Shown here: in pieces, positions 16,001 through 24,230 of the stretch
Numbering within the stretch: position 1 is the stretch's first letter
How the letters are laid out: the number at the start of each line of letters is the position of its first letter
Source: Euryarchaeota archaeon UBA182
GTDB lineage: Archaea; Thermoplasmatota; Poseidoniia; Poseidoniales; Thalassarchaeaceae
NCBI GenBank assembly: GCA_002495675.1
Contig: DAGH01000003.1
Coordinates: 14,448-56,257 of the forward strand
DNA: 41,810 nt
Reading direction: 5' to 3'
Notes under the pieces: model-generated
Seen by the model: the letters and a program-made list of their open reading frames with translations, nothing else
The model's database searches: none
Told to the model about the DNA's origin: nothing
Translations under genes and position numbers: made by a program

Positions 16001-16561
16001 ATGCGCGAGAAAAAGGATGAGCCGGAACACCATGAATTGATGGCTGAGTTATCTGTTCGTGTGATCTCAATCATGGACAGAAGGCCCACTGGAAAGGAGA
16101 TTCATGGAATAACGCACCCTGGCCTATTTCTAATTAGATCAAAGCTGCTAGACCCAACACTGGATGAAAATGAAGGTTGGATTGGGGCAGATGATCCTCG
16201 AATGGGCCCACTATCCCCCATTAGGAAGAAGGACCTTTCCGCAGAGGCACAAGAATCACTCGTCGAGATAGTGAGAGAATCCATATCACTTGATGAGGCA
16301 GTACACCTGTCCTTTTTCAACCGGGCCCAGCCCATCACGTTGAAGATGCACTCATACCAACTACTGCCCGGCATAGGCAAGTCATCAGCGCAACAATGGG
16401 TACAGAAAAGAGGCTCAGTGGGCTGGCATGATCTACAAGGGGTCACCGACGCTATAGGTCAAGATGCAGCCTCCTTGCTCGCAGAGCGATACGTCCAGGA
16501 AATGGACGATCCGATGCAATCTCCAAGATTGATTGACTTGGTGGTCAGGGCTGGGGTTTGA
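16001..16561 (+). CDS. DUF655 nucleic-acid-binding protein (OB-like fold plus helix-hairpin-helix)
   Basis: The 186-aa protein ends with the DUF655 hallmark LSFFNRAQPITLKMHSYQLL followed by the helix-hairpin-helix LPGIGKSSAQQWVQKRG. The family is archaeal and usually sits between rpo4 and rsmA (KsgA), as here. The N-terminal part is probably an OB-like fold. The biochemical role is not established; binding to RNA or DNA is inferred from the HhH. The ATG at 16001 has AGGTAG seven bases upstream. The stop overlaps the start of rsmA by four bases (TTGA). Confidence 0.9.
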   Translation: MREKKDEPEHHELMAELSVRVISIMDRRPTGKEIHGITHPGLFLIRSKLLDPTLDENEGWIGADDPRMGPLSPIRKKDLSAEAQESLVEIVRESISLDEAVHLSFFNRAQPITLKMHSYQLLPGIGKSSAQQWVQKRGSVGWHDLQGVTDAIGQDAASLLAERYVQEMDDPMQSPRLIDLVVRAGV

Positions 16562-17475
16562 CTTTGAGCAATGCCGGTGGGAAATCTGAGCCCCCATCAA
16601 AGATCGTTCAAAGGTATCTCTCTACCAACAAAACTGACAAATCACTGGGGCAAAACTTCCTGATCGACGAGACCCCCATACACAAGTCAGTTGAGTTCTC
16701 CAAGACCCTAGGTCTGGGAAAACTATCCAATGTCCTGGAGATAGGTCCCGGGCCCGGCACCCTAACGAGGGCGATATTGAACACAGGGGCAAATGTCACA
16801 GCAATAGAGATATCTTCCGATGCCTGTGATTTCCTTGCCTCGGAGTTAAGCCATCCTAACTTATCCTTGGTGAACGGTGATGCGCTGGCCATCCAATGGC
16901 CAGATAATTTAACACACATAATCGCTAACTTACCCTATGGGATATCCAGCCCAATTCTATCAAAAATCCAAGGTTACCATCAAAATTCCCCGGTATTAGG
17001 AATTTGCCTTTTGGTTCAAAGGGAATTTGGAAACAGGATGGCTATGAAGATCCCGCCCAAAGACCGAGGCCCTCTGGGAATCTCCCTGTGGTTAGATTTC
17101 GACTGCAGCACTGTTATGGAAGTCTCTCGTTCTTCCTTCCGCCCCCAACCAGAAGTAGATTCCTCCATCATCGGCCTGAAACCGACTCCACGGGAATACA
17201 TCACTGAAAAAGAGCGCCTCTCAATCAAAGGATTGGCCTCTTGGTGCTTTGGAAGGAGGAGGAGGAAGATCAGAAACTCATTAAAATCGGCTCCAAATAA
17301 AGTACATGGGTTATGGGGGATCTCAAGATCGGAATGGAATGACCGAATGGCAATACTAGAGGGTGAATCGAGAGACTTCAGGGATTTGATACAGAAGAGG
17401 CCCGAAGAGTTAGACCCTGAAAATTGGATCTTGCTTACAAGGATGATAGCCCATGACATTGAACGTCCAGTATGA
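16558..17475 (+). CDS. rsmA: 16S rRNA dimethyladenosine transferase RsmA/KsgA
   Basis: KsgA/Dim1 dimethylates two adjacent adenosines near the 3' end of 16S rRNA late in small-subunit assembly. The protein shows the SAM-binding blocks LGQNFLIDETPI, VLEIGPGPGTLTRAILNTGA (motif I), IEISSD, NGDALAI, and the catalytic IIANLPYGISSPIL (motif IV). The C-terminal domain has the FGRRRRKIRNSLK helix. The length of 305 aa is slightly longer than bacterial KsgA. The start is TTG 16558 overlapping the DUF655 stop; TTG 16564 is an alternative. It is the last gene of the L21e-rpo4 cluster. Confidence 0.95.
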   Translation: MTLSNAGGKSEPPSKIVQRYLSTNKTDKSLGQNFLIDETPIHKSVEFSKTLGLGKLSNVLEIGPGPGTLTRAILNTGANVTAIEISSDACDFLASELSHPNLSLVNGDALAIQWPDNLTHIIANLPYGISSPILSKIQGYHQNSPVLGICLLVQREFGNRMAMKIPPKDRGPLGISLWLDFDCSTVMEVSRSSFRPQPEVDSSIIGLKPTPREYITEKERLSIKGLASWCFGRRRRKIRNSLKSAPNKVHGLWGISRSEWNDRMAILEGESRDFRDLIQKRPEELDPENWILLTRMIAHDIERPV

Positions 17476-17551
17476 CCGTGACTTGAAATCTGGACCCCCA
17501 CTCGGAGTGCCCGTCGACGCGGCGGTTGCGCTTCTTCGGTGAGGGGATAAA

Positions 17552-18652
17552 ATGGCAAAGAAGGACACCTATCTGGCACTACTCAGGCGAGGTATTGATG
17601 AAACCACGTCTCAGTTATTGTCTGAGTCCGGACTTAAAATCGGGGACCTCAAGAAACTTGACGAAGAGAAGCTGGTCAGCAACTACGGAATAAAGAAAGA
17701 AATAGCGAAGTCGGTCATTGAATCAGTGAAATCCGGTCCTAGGGCCTCCAGTAGACAGAGATTCATTGCGGACGTTATTACCAAGGGGGCGCCAAAGAAA
17801 GTTGATAGGATCCAAGAGCAGCGATTCAAGAGGGAACAAAAGGACCTTCTTCAGCAGCTAAATGAAAAGAGGGAGGAACAAAGGGTCGCTAGAGTAGAGT
17901 CCTTCAGGAACAAGAAACTCGTCATGAACAGGCTCGGCAAGACGGTTGAATTGATCGTGAAACTGGAGACAATTTTCGATGAAGAGGCAAAAGACGAGCA
18001 GAGATCGAAGTTGAAAGACCAATTAGAAACTAGGGGACTTGAGGCCGCACGTGATCACGAGATGCTTGAACTGGATGGGACCCCACAGGACATAGTAGAC
18101 TTCAGAAGGAAAATAGCTCCGATTCTGTGCCTTCACGCTTGCCCACACTGCGGTGATGAGATGGATCCCAGGGGATCGTCTGTGATTGAGGACTCTCGAG
18201 ATTACAAATTTGTGTGCTGGGAATGCGAGGAGGAGTTCCATGCTGGCCTTGCTACCGTTGTCGCTGAAAGGATATCTGACAAGGATTCCACATCATGGAT
18301 CACGATCAATCCGAAGAAGGGGCCACGAGATCCAATCGTGTCCCCACCGTCCAAATCAAGTGCTGATTCCGTTGCTGAGTCCGTAACTAGGGAAATCGAG
18401 GCAACAGGTGCCTCTGCTAGTCAGATCTCGGCCTCTATGGAGTCTAGCAAGCTGTCTGGTACCCTAATGGAGATTGATGATTGGATTGAGAAGACCCTCA
18501 AAGAAAAGGGCTACATACAGGCCCAAGAGCACCGTGAGAATTTCATTATCGCCACCGGAGCAGGCGCAACGAAATTCAACAAGTGGATGAAGAAAGCTGG
18601 GCTGTATTTCAACAAACAGTCCGGGAAGTGGACCAGATGGGAGGACCGCTGA
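17552..18652 (+). CDS. Uncharacterised HhH / coiled-coil / zinc-ribbon protein
   Basis: I do not recognise this 366-aa protein. Visible parts, in order: residues 1-60 look like a helix-hairpin-helix module of the DNA/RNA-binding kind (ALLRRGIDETTSQLLSESGL then LKKLDEEKLVSNYGI). Residues about 85-160 form a charged coiled coil. Residues 197-225 form a zinc ribbon (CPHCGDEMD and FVCWECEEEF). A Ser/Ala-rich low-complexity linker covers residues about 255-300. The last 60 residues form a small basic domain (FIIATGAGATKFNKWMKKAG, then SGKWTRWEDR). The layout suggests nucleic-acid or ribosome binding. It follows rsmA by 76 bases and overlaps the ferredoxin start by 16 bases. Confidence 0.75.
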   Translation: MAKKDTYLALLRRGIDETTSQLLSESGLKIGDLKKLDEEKLVSNYGIKKEIAKSVIESVKSGPRASSRQRFIADVITKGAPKKVDRIQEQRFKREQKDLLQQLNEKREEQRVARVESFRNKKLVMNRLGKTVELIVKLETIFDEEAKDEQRSKLKDQLETRGLEAARDHEMLELDGTPQDIVDFRRKIAPILCLHACPHCGDEMDPRGSSVIEDSRDYKFVCWECEEEFHAGLATVVAERISDKDSTSWITINPKKGPRDPIVSPPSKSSADSVAESVTREIEATGASASQISASMESSKLSGTLMEIDDWIEKTLKEKGYIQAQEHRENFIIATGAGATKFNKWMKKAGLYFNKQSGKWTRWEDR

Positions 18653-18969
18653 AAAGGGAAAGAGCCGTTGATTTCGACAAATCAACGACGGTTCGCTTTT
18701 TCCGCGGATCCTTGCCGATCGGCACTTCCCAATCAGATACTATCGATACGATCACAGATCATGCAATCGAAGCCGAGGTGACCATTCCTACGAATTGCAC
18801 ATCCGGGACCTGTGGGACCTGTCTCGTTAGACTGATTTCGGGAGATGTTGAAATTCCAGAATCACTTCCTCCAGGAATCGACGATTTTCTGGTAAGTCAA
18901 GGAGGAATTCTGGCTTGTTGCATGCTCCCCCGCGGAGATATCAAGATCGATATAATCCCGCCCTTGTGA
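18637..18969 (+). CDS. [2Fe-2S] ferredoxin, plant/adrenodoxin-like
   Basis: This is a small electron carrier of about 110 aa. The cluster motif C-x4-C-x2-C is seen in TNCTSGTCGTCLVRL, and about 30 residues later the fourth ligand in ILACCMLPRGD. Before it is a beta-grasp-type N-terminus (RAVDFDKSTTVRFFRGSLPI). I chose ATG 18637, which overlaps the end of the zinc-ribbon gene; the longer frame from 18583 would overlap it by 70 bases. The redox partner is not visible in the window. Confidence 0.86.
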   Translation: MGGPLKRERAVDFDKSTTVRFFRGSLPIGTSQSDTIDTITDHAIEAEVTIPTNCTSGTCGTCLVRLISGDVEIPESLPPGIDDFLVSQGGILACCMLPRGDIKIDIIPPL

Positions 18970-18978
18970 GGCATAGAA

Positions 18979-19179
18979 ATGGTTGATTTCCAGGATCCGA
19001 ATCTTATCGCGATAATCATAATTGATATTTTGGGTATTTCTATTTTCATTTGGTTCCTGGCCAGCCGGCTTTCTATGAAGTTCAAGGTCATCGAGGAAAG
19101 GAAATCAAAAAAGAAGAAAAACAATGTCAACATCGAAAATAGCAATCAAAGCCAAGACCCTCCAAAGAGCCAAAATTGA
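18979..19179 (+). CDS. Small single-pass membrane protein
   Basis: This is a 66-aa frame with one strong N-terminal transmembrane helix (LIAIIIIDILGISIFIWFLA) followed by a basic stretch (EERKSKKKKNN) and a hydrophilic Asn/Gln/Ser-rich tail. It starts 9 bases after the ferredoxin stop with a GAGG element upstream, so it is probably the last gene of that transcript. No family is recognised. The lysine run after the helix suggests the C-terminus faces the cytoplasm. Confidence 0.5.
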   Translation: MVDFQDPNLIAIIIIDILGISIFIWFLASRLSMKFKVIEERKSKKKKNNVNIENSNQSQDPPKSQN

Positions 19180-19186
19180 ATCAAAA

Positions 19187-19492
19187 TTAACCCTGTCGAG
19201 AGGAAAGGGCGTTATTCCAATCCTCGGCGCCGGGTATCTCAACCACAATTATGTCGATTGACTTGATCCCGTCATTCGATAGAAACTCCTTTTTCAACAA
19301 GGATAGGTCATAGAGACAACACGGGCAATGCGGTATCTTTGGCCTTATCTTTAGGCTTATGTCCCCCTCATTTGTGATGACTATGCTCTTGAGTATGTCC
19401 TCTGATTTAATCGGAAATCCATGAGGATCTGTCCTTTCACTGAGTAGGCGAAAAGCCTCTCTCATGGCATTCTTTCTAGTTTTGGAGTTCAA
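19187..19492 (-). CDS. MIP18/DUF59-like (SufT/PaaD-type) small protein
   Basis: The 101-aa protein follows the MIP18-family layout: an N-terminal helix, a strand pair around KSEDILKSIVITNEGDISLK, a Cys-bearing turn (KIPHCPCCLYDLSLLKKEFL, in place of the usual TPGCP), and a final strand plus acidic Trp region (IKSIDIIVVEIPGAEDWNNA). Members help in iron-sulfur cluster delivery. The CPCC motif is unusual. It starts just after the M24 peptidase stop, so the two are co-transcribed. Its 3' end faces the small membrane gene with a 7-base gap. Confidence 0.55.
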   Translation of the reverse strand: MNSKTRKNAMREAFRLLSERTDPHGFPIKSEDILKSIVITNEGDISLKIRPKIPHCPCCLYDLSLLKKEFLSNDGIKSIDIIVVEIPGAEDWNNALSSRQG

Positions 19493-19493
19493 A

Positions 19494-20738
19494 TTACCAC
19501 TCCATGTGCAGGGGAAGCCCAGTGCCTCCTGTCAAGCACTTCAGACCGTCCTTTGTTGCCACCCAAGTGTCTTCTGTCCCAACGGCGCCATCGCCAAATA
19601 CGACCTTGGGCTCTATTGCCATGGTGCAGCCAACATGCATCGGCATGTCAAAACCGCTTGCAACGACAGGCGACTCGTCTAACTCCAATCCGACGGAATG
19701 ACCTAGGAATCTAGCCTGGTTTGGAGGCATTCCCATGAGATGATCCCCATAACCCAACTCTGCGGATAGGGCCTCACTCACGTGCCACGCCTCCGAGCAG
19801 GAGCTCCCTGCCCCCAATTTCGATACCAGCAAATCCCTGATCTGAGCCATGTCTTCTAGCCTCTGAGCCCACTCTTCGGACATTTTACCGCAACTGAACA
19901 CACGTGTGCAATCTGACACGTATCCACGATGGACATGAACTAAATCAACCAAGACCGGCTCCCTGTCTCGGATCTTCTTGTGGCCCGCCCCTAGTGGTGA
20001 GATGGGACTGGATCCTGACCCGCCCACCGCTGAATCAAAGAAAGAGGGGACGCCACCCGAACGTCCAGAAACAATGACAGCCCTGTCACAGTCCATCGGC
20101 CACCTTCTCATCCTAATCCTGCCCCCAAATCCGTCTGTCCGACTCACCTTTTCTGCGATAGAGGCAATTTCCAATTCTGACATTCCGACTCCCCCCTCTT
20201 CCAATATCTCTCTGAACATCCTCTCATTTATTCGTCCAGATTCTTCCATCATGGAGATCTCCCAATCGGATTTTGTCTCACGGAGGCCATGAATCAATCC
20301 GGAGACGTCTCGAACCGGATCAGAAAACCCAGAAAGACGGGTCGAAAGGAAATCCCTGCGGGCCGCAGGCAGGGTGTTGCAAAGCATGCCGGGCATCTTA
20401 CTGACTCCTATTTTCCTCAATGCTTCTTCCATATCTGATGATCGCGGTTGACTCGAAACGACATGAGGAGCGGCAGATCCTCCGGATTCCCACTTCGCTC
20501 GCGACAGAGACTTTCTCACCCAATGCGTCGACTCGACCTCGGAATCTTTCGCACCAAGGACCAACATACCATTCTGGCGTCCCCCTGTAAGCCAGTACAA
20601 CTCAACTGGGTCCTCGATTATCACACACTCGACGTCTAAGTCTAACAATGCCTCAGACAGCCTTTCCCTGCGGGCCCTTAACTCTGAGACAGGCACCCGC
20701 CAATCTCGATCTTCCGGACCATCGCCACCGAAGTCCAT
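19494..20738 (-). CDS. M24 metallopeptidase (Xaa-Pro aminopeptidase/dipeptidase-like)
   Basis: The C-terminal pita-bread domain keeps all five metal ligands: Asp in EPVLVDLVHVHRGYVSDCTR (VD and SD), His in LGHSVGLELDESP, Glu in GCTMAIEPKVVF and Glu in GAVGTEDTWVAT. The N-terminal creatinase-like domain contains CVIIEDPVELYWLTGGRQNG. Enzymes of this type cleave X-Pro dipeptides or remove N-terminal residues before proline, in the cytoplasm. I chose ATG 20738 (about 414 aa) because longer versions would run into the pgk gene on the other strand. It starts head-to-head with pgk. Confidence 0.92.
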   Translation of the reverse strand: MDFGGDGPEDRDWRVPVSELRARRERLSEALLDLDVECVIIEDPVELYWLTGGRQNGMLVLGAKDSEVESTHWVRKSLSRAKWESGGSAAPHVVSSQPRSSDMEEALRKIGVSKMPGMLCNTLPAARRDFLSTRLSGFSDPVRDVSGLIHGLRETKSDWEISMMEESGRINERMFREILEEGGVGMSELEIASIAEKVSRTDGFGGRIRMRRWPMDCDRAVIVSGRSGGVPSFFDSAVGGSGSSPISPLGAGHKKIRDREPVLVDLVHVHRGYVSDCTRVFSCGKMSEEWAQRLEDMAQIRDLLVSKLGAGSSCSEAWHVSEALSAELGYGDHLMGMPPNQARFLGHSVGLELDESPVVASGFDMPMHVGCTMAIEPKVVFGDGAVGTEDTWVATKDGLKCLTGGTGLPLHMEW

Positions 20739-20825
20739 AACGCTTCGACAGAGTGGTTGCGAATAGATGGTTCGTTGACCCGAATCACACCACATAGTCA
20801 AAACCAAAACTCCACACGCCTGAAC

Positions 20826-22088
20826 GTGCCAGAGGTACTGGGGCTTGATCAAGTTCGCCTTGATGGCCTCAAGGTCCTCCTGCGTGCGGATCTAAACTTA
20901 CCCATCGATCCGATCAGTAAGGAGTTCCTCGACGACTCTAGACTGCAGAAGATGGCTCCTTCTCTTCGAAAGCTTGAGGGATCCTCGGTTGTGATCATGG
21001 CCCACCAATCAAGGCCTGGAAGATTTGACTTCACGGACCTAAGTCAACATGCGGCCAGGCTTTCCGAGCTACTTGGCAGGTCAGTTGAATTTGTGAATGA
21101 CATATGTGGGCCAGTCGCACTGGAAGCCATAAAATCATTGCAACCAGGGGGCATACTCGTATTGGACAATGTCAGGATGCATCCCGATGAGACCAATTTG
21201 AAAGGAGAAATCGAAGATCAGGAGGAATCAGAGATTGTCAGAGTGCTATGGCCACATTTCGACCTTTTCGTAAACGATGCCTTCGGAGCTGCCCACAGAT
21301 CCTCTCCAAGCCTGACTGGCTTTACCCGGGTGCTGCCTTCAGTAGCTGGATCATTGATGAAGAATGAGATTGATGCCCTCTCCATTGCCATTGAGAACCC
21401 CCCTAGGCCCTATGTTGCGATCCTCGGAGGGGCTAAAGCAGACGATTCTCTACGTGTAGCATCCAACTTGTTGGAAAAAGACTTGGTTGATTGTGTGGCA
21501 TTTCTCGGAGTGGTGGGTAATTTCATGTTGGTCGCAGATGGGCACGACATTGGTGAGATCAATGAGGAATTTGCTATGAACCAAGCACAACCAAACGCGA
21601 GGGAGGCACTTGAGACTGCCAAGGAGATGCTCCGCAATTTCAGGGAGAGAATCATGTTGCCTGAAGACATGGCCATCGAAGTCAACAACTCCAGGGAGCA
21701 GATCTCATTGAGGGATCTGCCGACAAAATATCCAATTTATGATGTCGGGCTGAACACGCTGAGAACATTGCGACCGATCATCATGGGAGCATCCTGTGTG
21801 CTCTGGAACGGCCCAGCATCGTACTTCGAGAAGCAGAACTTCGCGTTTGGAACCATAGAGGTGCTGAATATGTGCACCGAGACCACAGCCATGACGATAA
21901 TCGGCGGGGGCCACACCAGTGCCCTAGTAGAGGCACGGGGGGCCGTTGGGAAAGTCACGCACAACAGCACAGGAGGCGGTGCAACCCTGACGATGCTTTC
22001 TGATGGAAAGATGCCGGTGATCAGATCATTGATTGAATCATATGGAACCAGTCAATCAACCCTCTCCGGCAAAGGCCTCCTATCTTGA
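20826..22088 (+). CDS. pgk: Phosphoglycerate kinase
   Basis: Pgk interconverts 1,3-bisphosphoglycerate and ADP with 3-phosphoglycerate and ATP in glycolysis and gluconeogenesis. The family blocks are LKVLLRADLNLP, VIMAHQSRPGR, ILVLDNVRMHPDE, LFVNDAFGAAHRSSPSLTGF, VAILGGAKADDSLR, and at the C-terminus SCVLWNGPASYFEK and TTAMTIIGGGHTSALVE with GGGATLTML. GTG 20826 is the best start, just before the conserved N-terminus (420 aa); a TTG at 20757 would add 23 unconserved residues. The stop codon abuts the CCA end of the tRNA-Thr on the other strand. Confidence 0.94.
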   Translation: MPEVLGLDQVRLDGLKVLLRADLNLPIDPISKEFLDDSRLQKMAPSLRKLEGSSVVIMAHQSRPGRFDFTDLSQHAARLSELLGRSVEFVNDICGPVALEAIKSLQPGGILVLDNVRMHPDETNLKGEIEDQEESEIVRVLWPHFDLFVNDAFGAAHRSSPSLTGFTRVLPSVAGSLMKNEIDALSIAIENPPRPYVAILGGAKADDSLRVASNLLEKDLVDCVAFLGVVGNFMLVADGHDIGEINEEFAMNQAQPNAREALETAKEMLRNFRERIMLPEDMAIEVNNSREQISLRDLPTKYPIYDVGLNTLRTLRPIIMGASCVLWNGPASYFEKQNFAFGTIEVLNMCTETTAMTIIGGGHTSALVEARGAVGKVTHNSTGGGATLTMLSDGKMPVIRSLIESYGTSQSTLSGKGLLS

Positions 22089-22165
22089 TGGAGCCACTGG
22101 GGAGATTCGAACTCCCGATCTTCTGATTACGAATCAGACGCTATACCAGGCTAAGCTACAGTGGC
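22089..22165 (-). tRNA. tRNA-Thr(CGT)
   Basis: Read on the reverse strand, a full cloverleaf forms. The acceptor GCCACTG pairs with CAGTGGC, and the anticodon stem TCTGA/TCAGA encloses loop TTCGTAA with anticodon CGT, reading ACG (Thr). The T-arm is GGGAG-TTCGAAT-CTCCC. The discriminator is T, usual for archaeal tRNA-Thr, and CCA is encoded at 22089-22091. There is no intron. It lies against the pgk stop codon with no spacer. Confidence 0.95.
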
Positions 22166-22263
22166 AGCAAGTTTTTGCAGAACCTTAGGTGGAATAAGTA
22201 GATCGGTGATTGGATGCAATCCGTGTCAGACAATGTACACTTAGAAACCCTATTTTCGGCATC

Positions 22264-22271
22264 ATATTTAT
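22264..22271 (+). promoter_or_regulatory. Possible TATA box for the 172-aa membrane protein gene
   Basis: ATATTTAT ends 24 bases before the ATG at 22296, the spacing expected for an archaeal TATA box with a transcript starting at or near the start codon (leaderless). No clear Shine-Dalgarno precedes this ATG. The rest of the 130-base spacer holds nothing else I recognise. Confidence 0.45.
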
Positions 22272-22295
22272 CATCTTGAAGTTGGTAATAGCAAC

Positions 22296-22814
22296 ATGAC
22301 CATAGAAGGGGAAGCCTCACTCCCACCATCCTCAACAACGATTGTCTATGCCAACCAGAAAAGCGGTGGCCCGAGAGTTTTCGGGGCCCTGGCAATGCTT
22401 CTCGGTGCCTTTGGGGTGATTTTCGGGCTTATTGGACTCCTGAACGCTGGAGCTAACGCCGAAAGCTTCGGCGCTGACCAGACAATCTATTGGCCCTACT
22501 ATTACTTGTCACCACTAATCGGTCTGGCCTCATCTGCACTATTCGTCTATGCTGGCTTCTTACTTTGGAACTACAAGAAGAAGGGAGTTTGGTATGGCTT
22601 CGGAGCTGTGGGGGTCAACGCGATAGATGGAATAGTTGGATCAATTATTTTTGGCCTGGTTGCGGAAGAGGTTGGCGATGCCCTAGGTGCCGAAGGCCTT
22701 GGAGGAATTGCTGCAGGCCTAGGCCTGGCCGGAACACTGGTCGGTGCGGTGTGTTGCGGTGCGATAGTGGCATTACCGCTCCTCATGAATGGTAATGATC
22801 TCGATGACGATTGA
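22296..22814 (+). CDS. Four-TM membrane protein, function unknown
   Basis: This 172-aa protein has about four hydrophobic segments rich in Gly, Ala and Leu (FGALAMLLGAFGVIFGLIGL; YYYLSPLIGLASSALFVYAG; GFGAVGVNAIDGIVGSIIFG; LGLAGTLVGAVCCGAIVALP) and an acidic end (NGNDLDDD). It resembles small unnamed archaeal membrane proteins but belongs to no family I can name. It stands alone between tRNA-Thr and the manB gene, with which it converges with no gap. A TATA-like box at a leaderless distance precedes it. Confidence 0.65.
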   Translation: MTIEGEASLPPSSTTIVYANQKSGGPRVFGALAMLLGAFGVIFGLIGLLNAGANAESFGADQTIYWPYYYLSPLIGLASSALFVYAGFLLWNYKKKGVWYGFGAVGVNAIDGIVGSIIFGLVAEEVGDALGAEGLGGIAAGLGLAGTLVGAVCCGAIVALPLLMNGNDLDDD

Positions 22815-24218
22815 TCAACTCAACTCACTGATATCGATTATCCCAGCCAATCTGGACTGAACATCGGACAGCAGTCTTGCCAGAGAACTTTCTGTTTGGG
22901 CCTCTGCACGCAATATGAGGACTGGTTCGGTGTTGGAGGGTCTGCACAGAAACCATCCGTCTGGATATACTACTCTGACCCCATCGATTTTGAGATATTC
23001 CATGTCAGAGAACGCCGCCTCAATCGACATCATGGTCACCACCCTGTCGCCGTAATAGGGTATCTTGTTCTCTCCCGTTGCAGGAAATGAAGGCACAATG
23101 GAAATCAAGTCACTGAAATTTTCGAATCCGTGTGTCAAGCCAACCCTCCTAGCGACGAGCTCTATCAAGCGGGCGCTGTTATACAAGGAGCAGTCATGTC
23201 CGTTCCAGCGGTCATTGAAGAATAGGTGGCCTGACATCTCCCCCGCGAACATTATACCCGGATTTTCGGACAACTCCCTTTTCATGAAAGAATGCCCGGT
23301 CCTCACCATTTTCGGAATTCCCCCGGAAGCCTCTATGGCCTGTTGGATGCCCATGCTGCACTTCACGTCGAAGAGTATTGTTCGTTCCTCTTCGGAGGAG
23401 CCCTTTTTCCGATCTGCAAGTATGTCATTGGCGAAAATCCCAATGAGCCTGTCAGGATGTATGAAATCCCCATTCTCGTCCACAACGCCGATCCTATCAC
23501 CGTCTCCATCGACACCTATGCCAAACTCACAATCAGAATTTGCCACCAAATCGGATAGTTGAATCATATTCTCGGGCCTTGTTGGGTCAGCTGGGTGTGC
23601 CGGGCTTCTTTGGTCCCATGTACAGTTCAGATCTACCAAGTCGACCCCCAACTTGTCACACAGCTCCATTATGAATGGTCCAGGGACAGCATTCGCCGAG
23701 TCGACAGCGACGCTGACTCTTCGTGCTAGTGGACCAACATCCTGCACGATCGCGTCGATCACAGTGTGGTGGTACTCTGACATGCTGAGGATGGTCCCGG
23801 GAGAATTGGCTTTGCCTTGATCGGGGGATTCGTAGATGGCCTTGAGTCGCTGGAGATCCTCACCTGCAACTGGCAATCCTTTGTGCACGATCTTGAATCC
23901 GTTGTATTCCGGTGGGTTGTGGCTTGCAGTAATCGCTACTGCAGAATCGACATTCAGATCAACGGTTGACCTGTAAACAACCCCCGTTGGTACAATCCCC
24001 AGATCCACGACCGTACAACCCGACTCGACAATTCCTTGGATCAATGCGGCCTTTAGGGACTCGCCTGATGATCTGATGTCCCTTCCCACCGCAATGGACG
24101 TCGCTTGTGCGAATTCGACTATTGCACGCCCCAGCCTCCGACTGAAATCGGTGGTGATATCCTCGCCTGCGATGCCACGGATGTCGTAGGCTTTGAAGGC
24201 GCTCACAGCCCCTAACAT
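22815..24218 (-). CDS. manB: Phosphomannomutase / phosphoglucomutase
   Basis: This alpha-D-phosphohexomutase interconverts hexose 1- and 6-phosphates. All four active-site loops are seen: the phosphoserine loop AITASHNPPEYNGFKIV, the metal-binding GVDGDGDRIGVVD, the sugar-specificity loop FAGEMSGHLFFND and the phosphate-binding RPSNTEPVLILRAEA. The start AFKAYDIRGIAGEDI is typical. The length of 467 aa is normal. It is the last gene of the leftward HAD-uppS-NUDIX-RidA-MFS-manB operon, 12 bases after the transporter. The product may feed nucleotide sugars for the glycan pathways that also use polyprenyl phosphate. Confidence 0.93.
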   Translation of the reverse strand: MLGAVSAFKAYDIRGIAGEDITTDFSRRLGRAIVEFAQATSIAVGRDIRSSGESLKAALIQGIVESGCTVVDLGIVPTGVVYRSTVDLNVDSAVAITASHNPPEYNGFKIVHKGLPVAGEDLQRLKAIYESPDQGKANSPGTILSMSEYHHTVIDAIVQDVGPLARRVSVAVDSANAVPGPFIMELCDKLGVDLVDLNCTWDQRSPAHPADPTRPENMIQLSDLVANSDCEFGIGVDGDGDRIGVVDENGDFIHPDRLIGIFANDILADRKKGSSEEERTILFDVKCSMGIQQAIEASGGIPKMVRTGHSFMKRELSENPGIMFAGEMSGHLFFNDRWNGHDCSLYNSARLIELVARRVGLTHGFENFSDLISIVPSFPATGENKIPYYGDRVVTMMSIEAAFSDMEYLKIDGVRVVYPDGWFLCRPSNTEPVLILRAEAQTESSLARLLSDVQSRLAGIIDISELS

Positions 24219-24230
24219 GTGCAGGCATTC

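Noticed and set aside
22490..22795. Arg/Cys/Trp-rich forward frame inside the four-TM protein
   Set aside because: Skewed composition typical of an out-of-frame shadow; the overlapping frame has clear hydrophobic helices and a TATA box.
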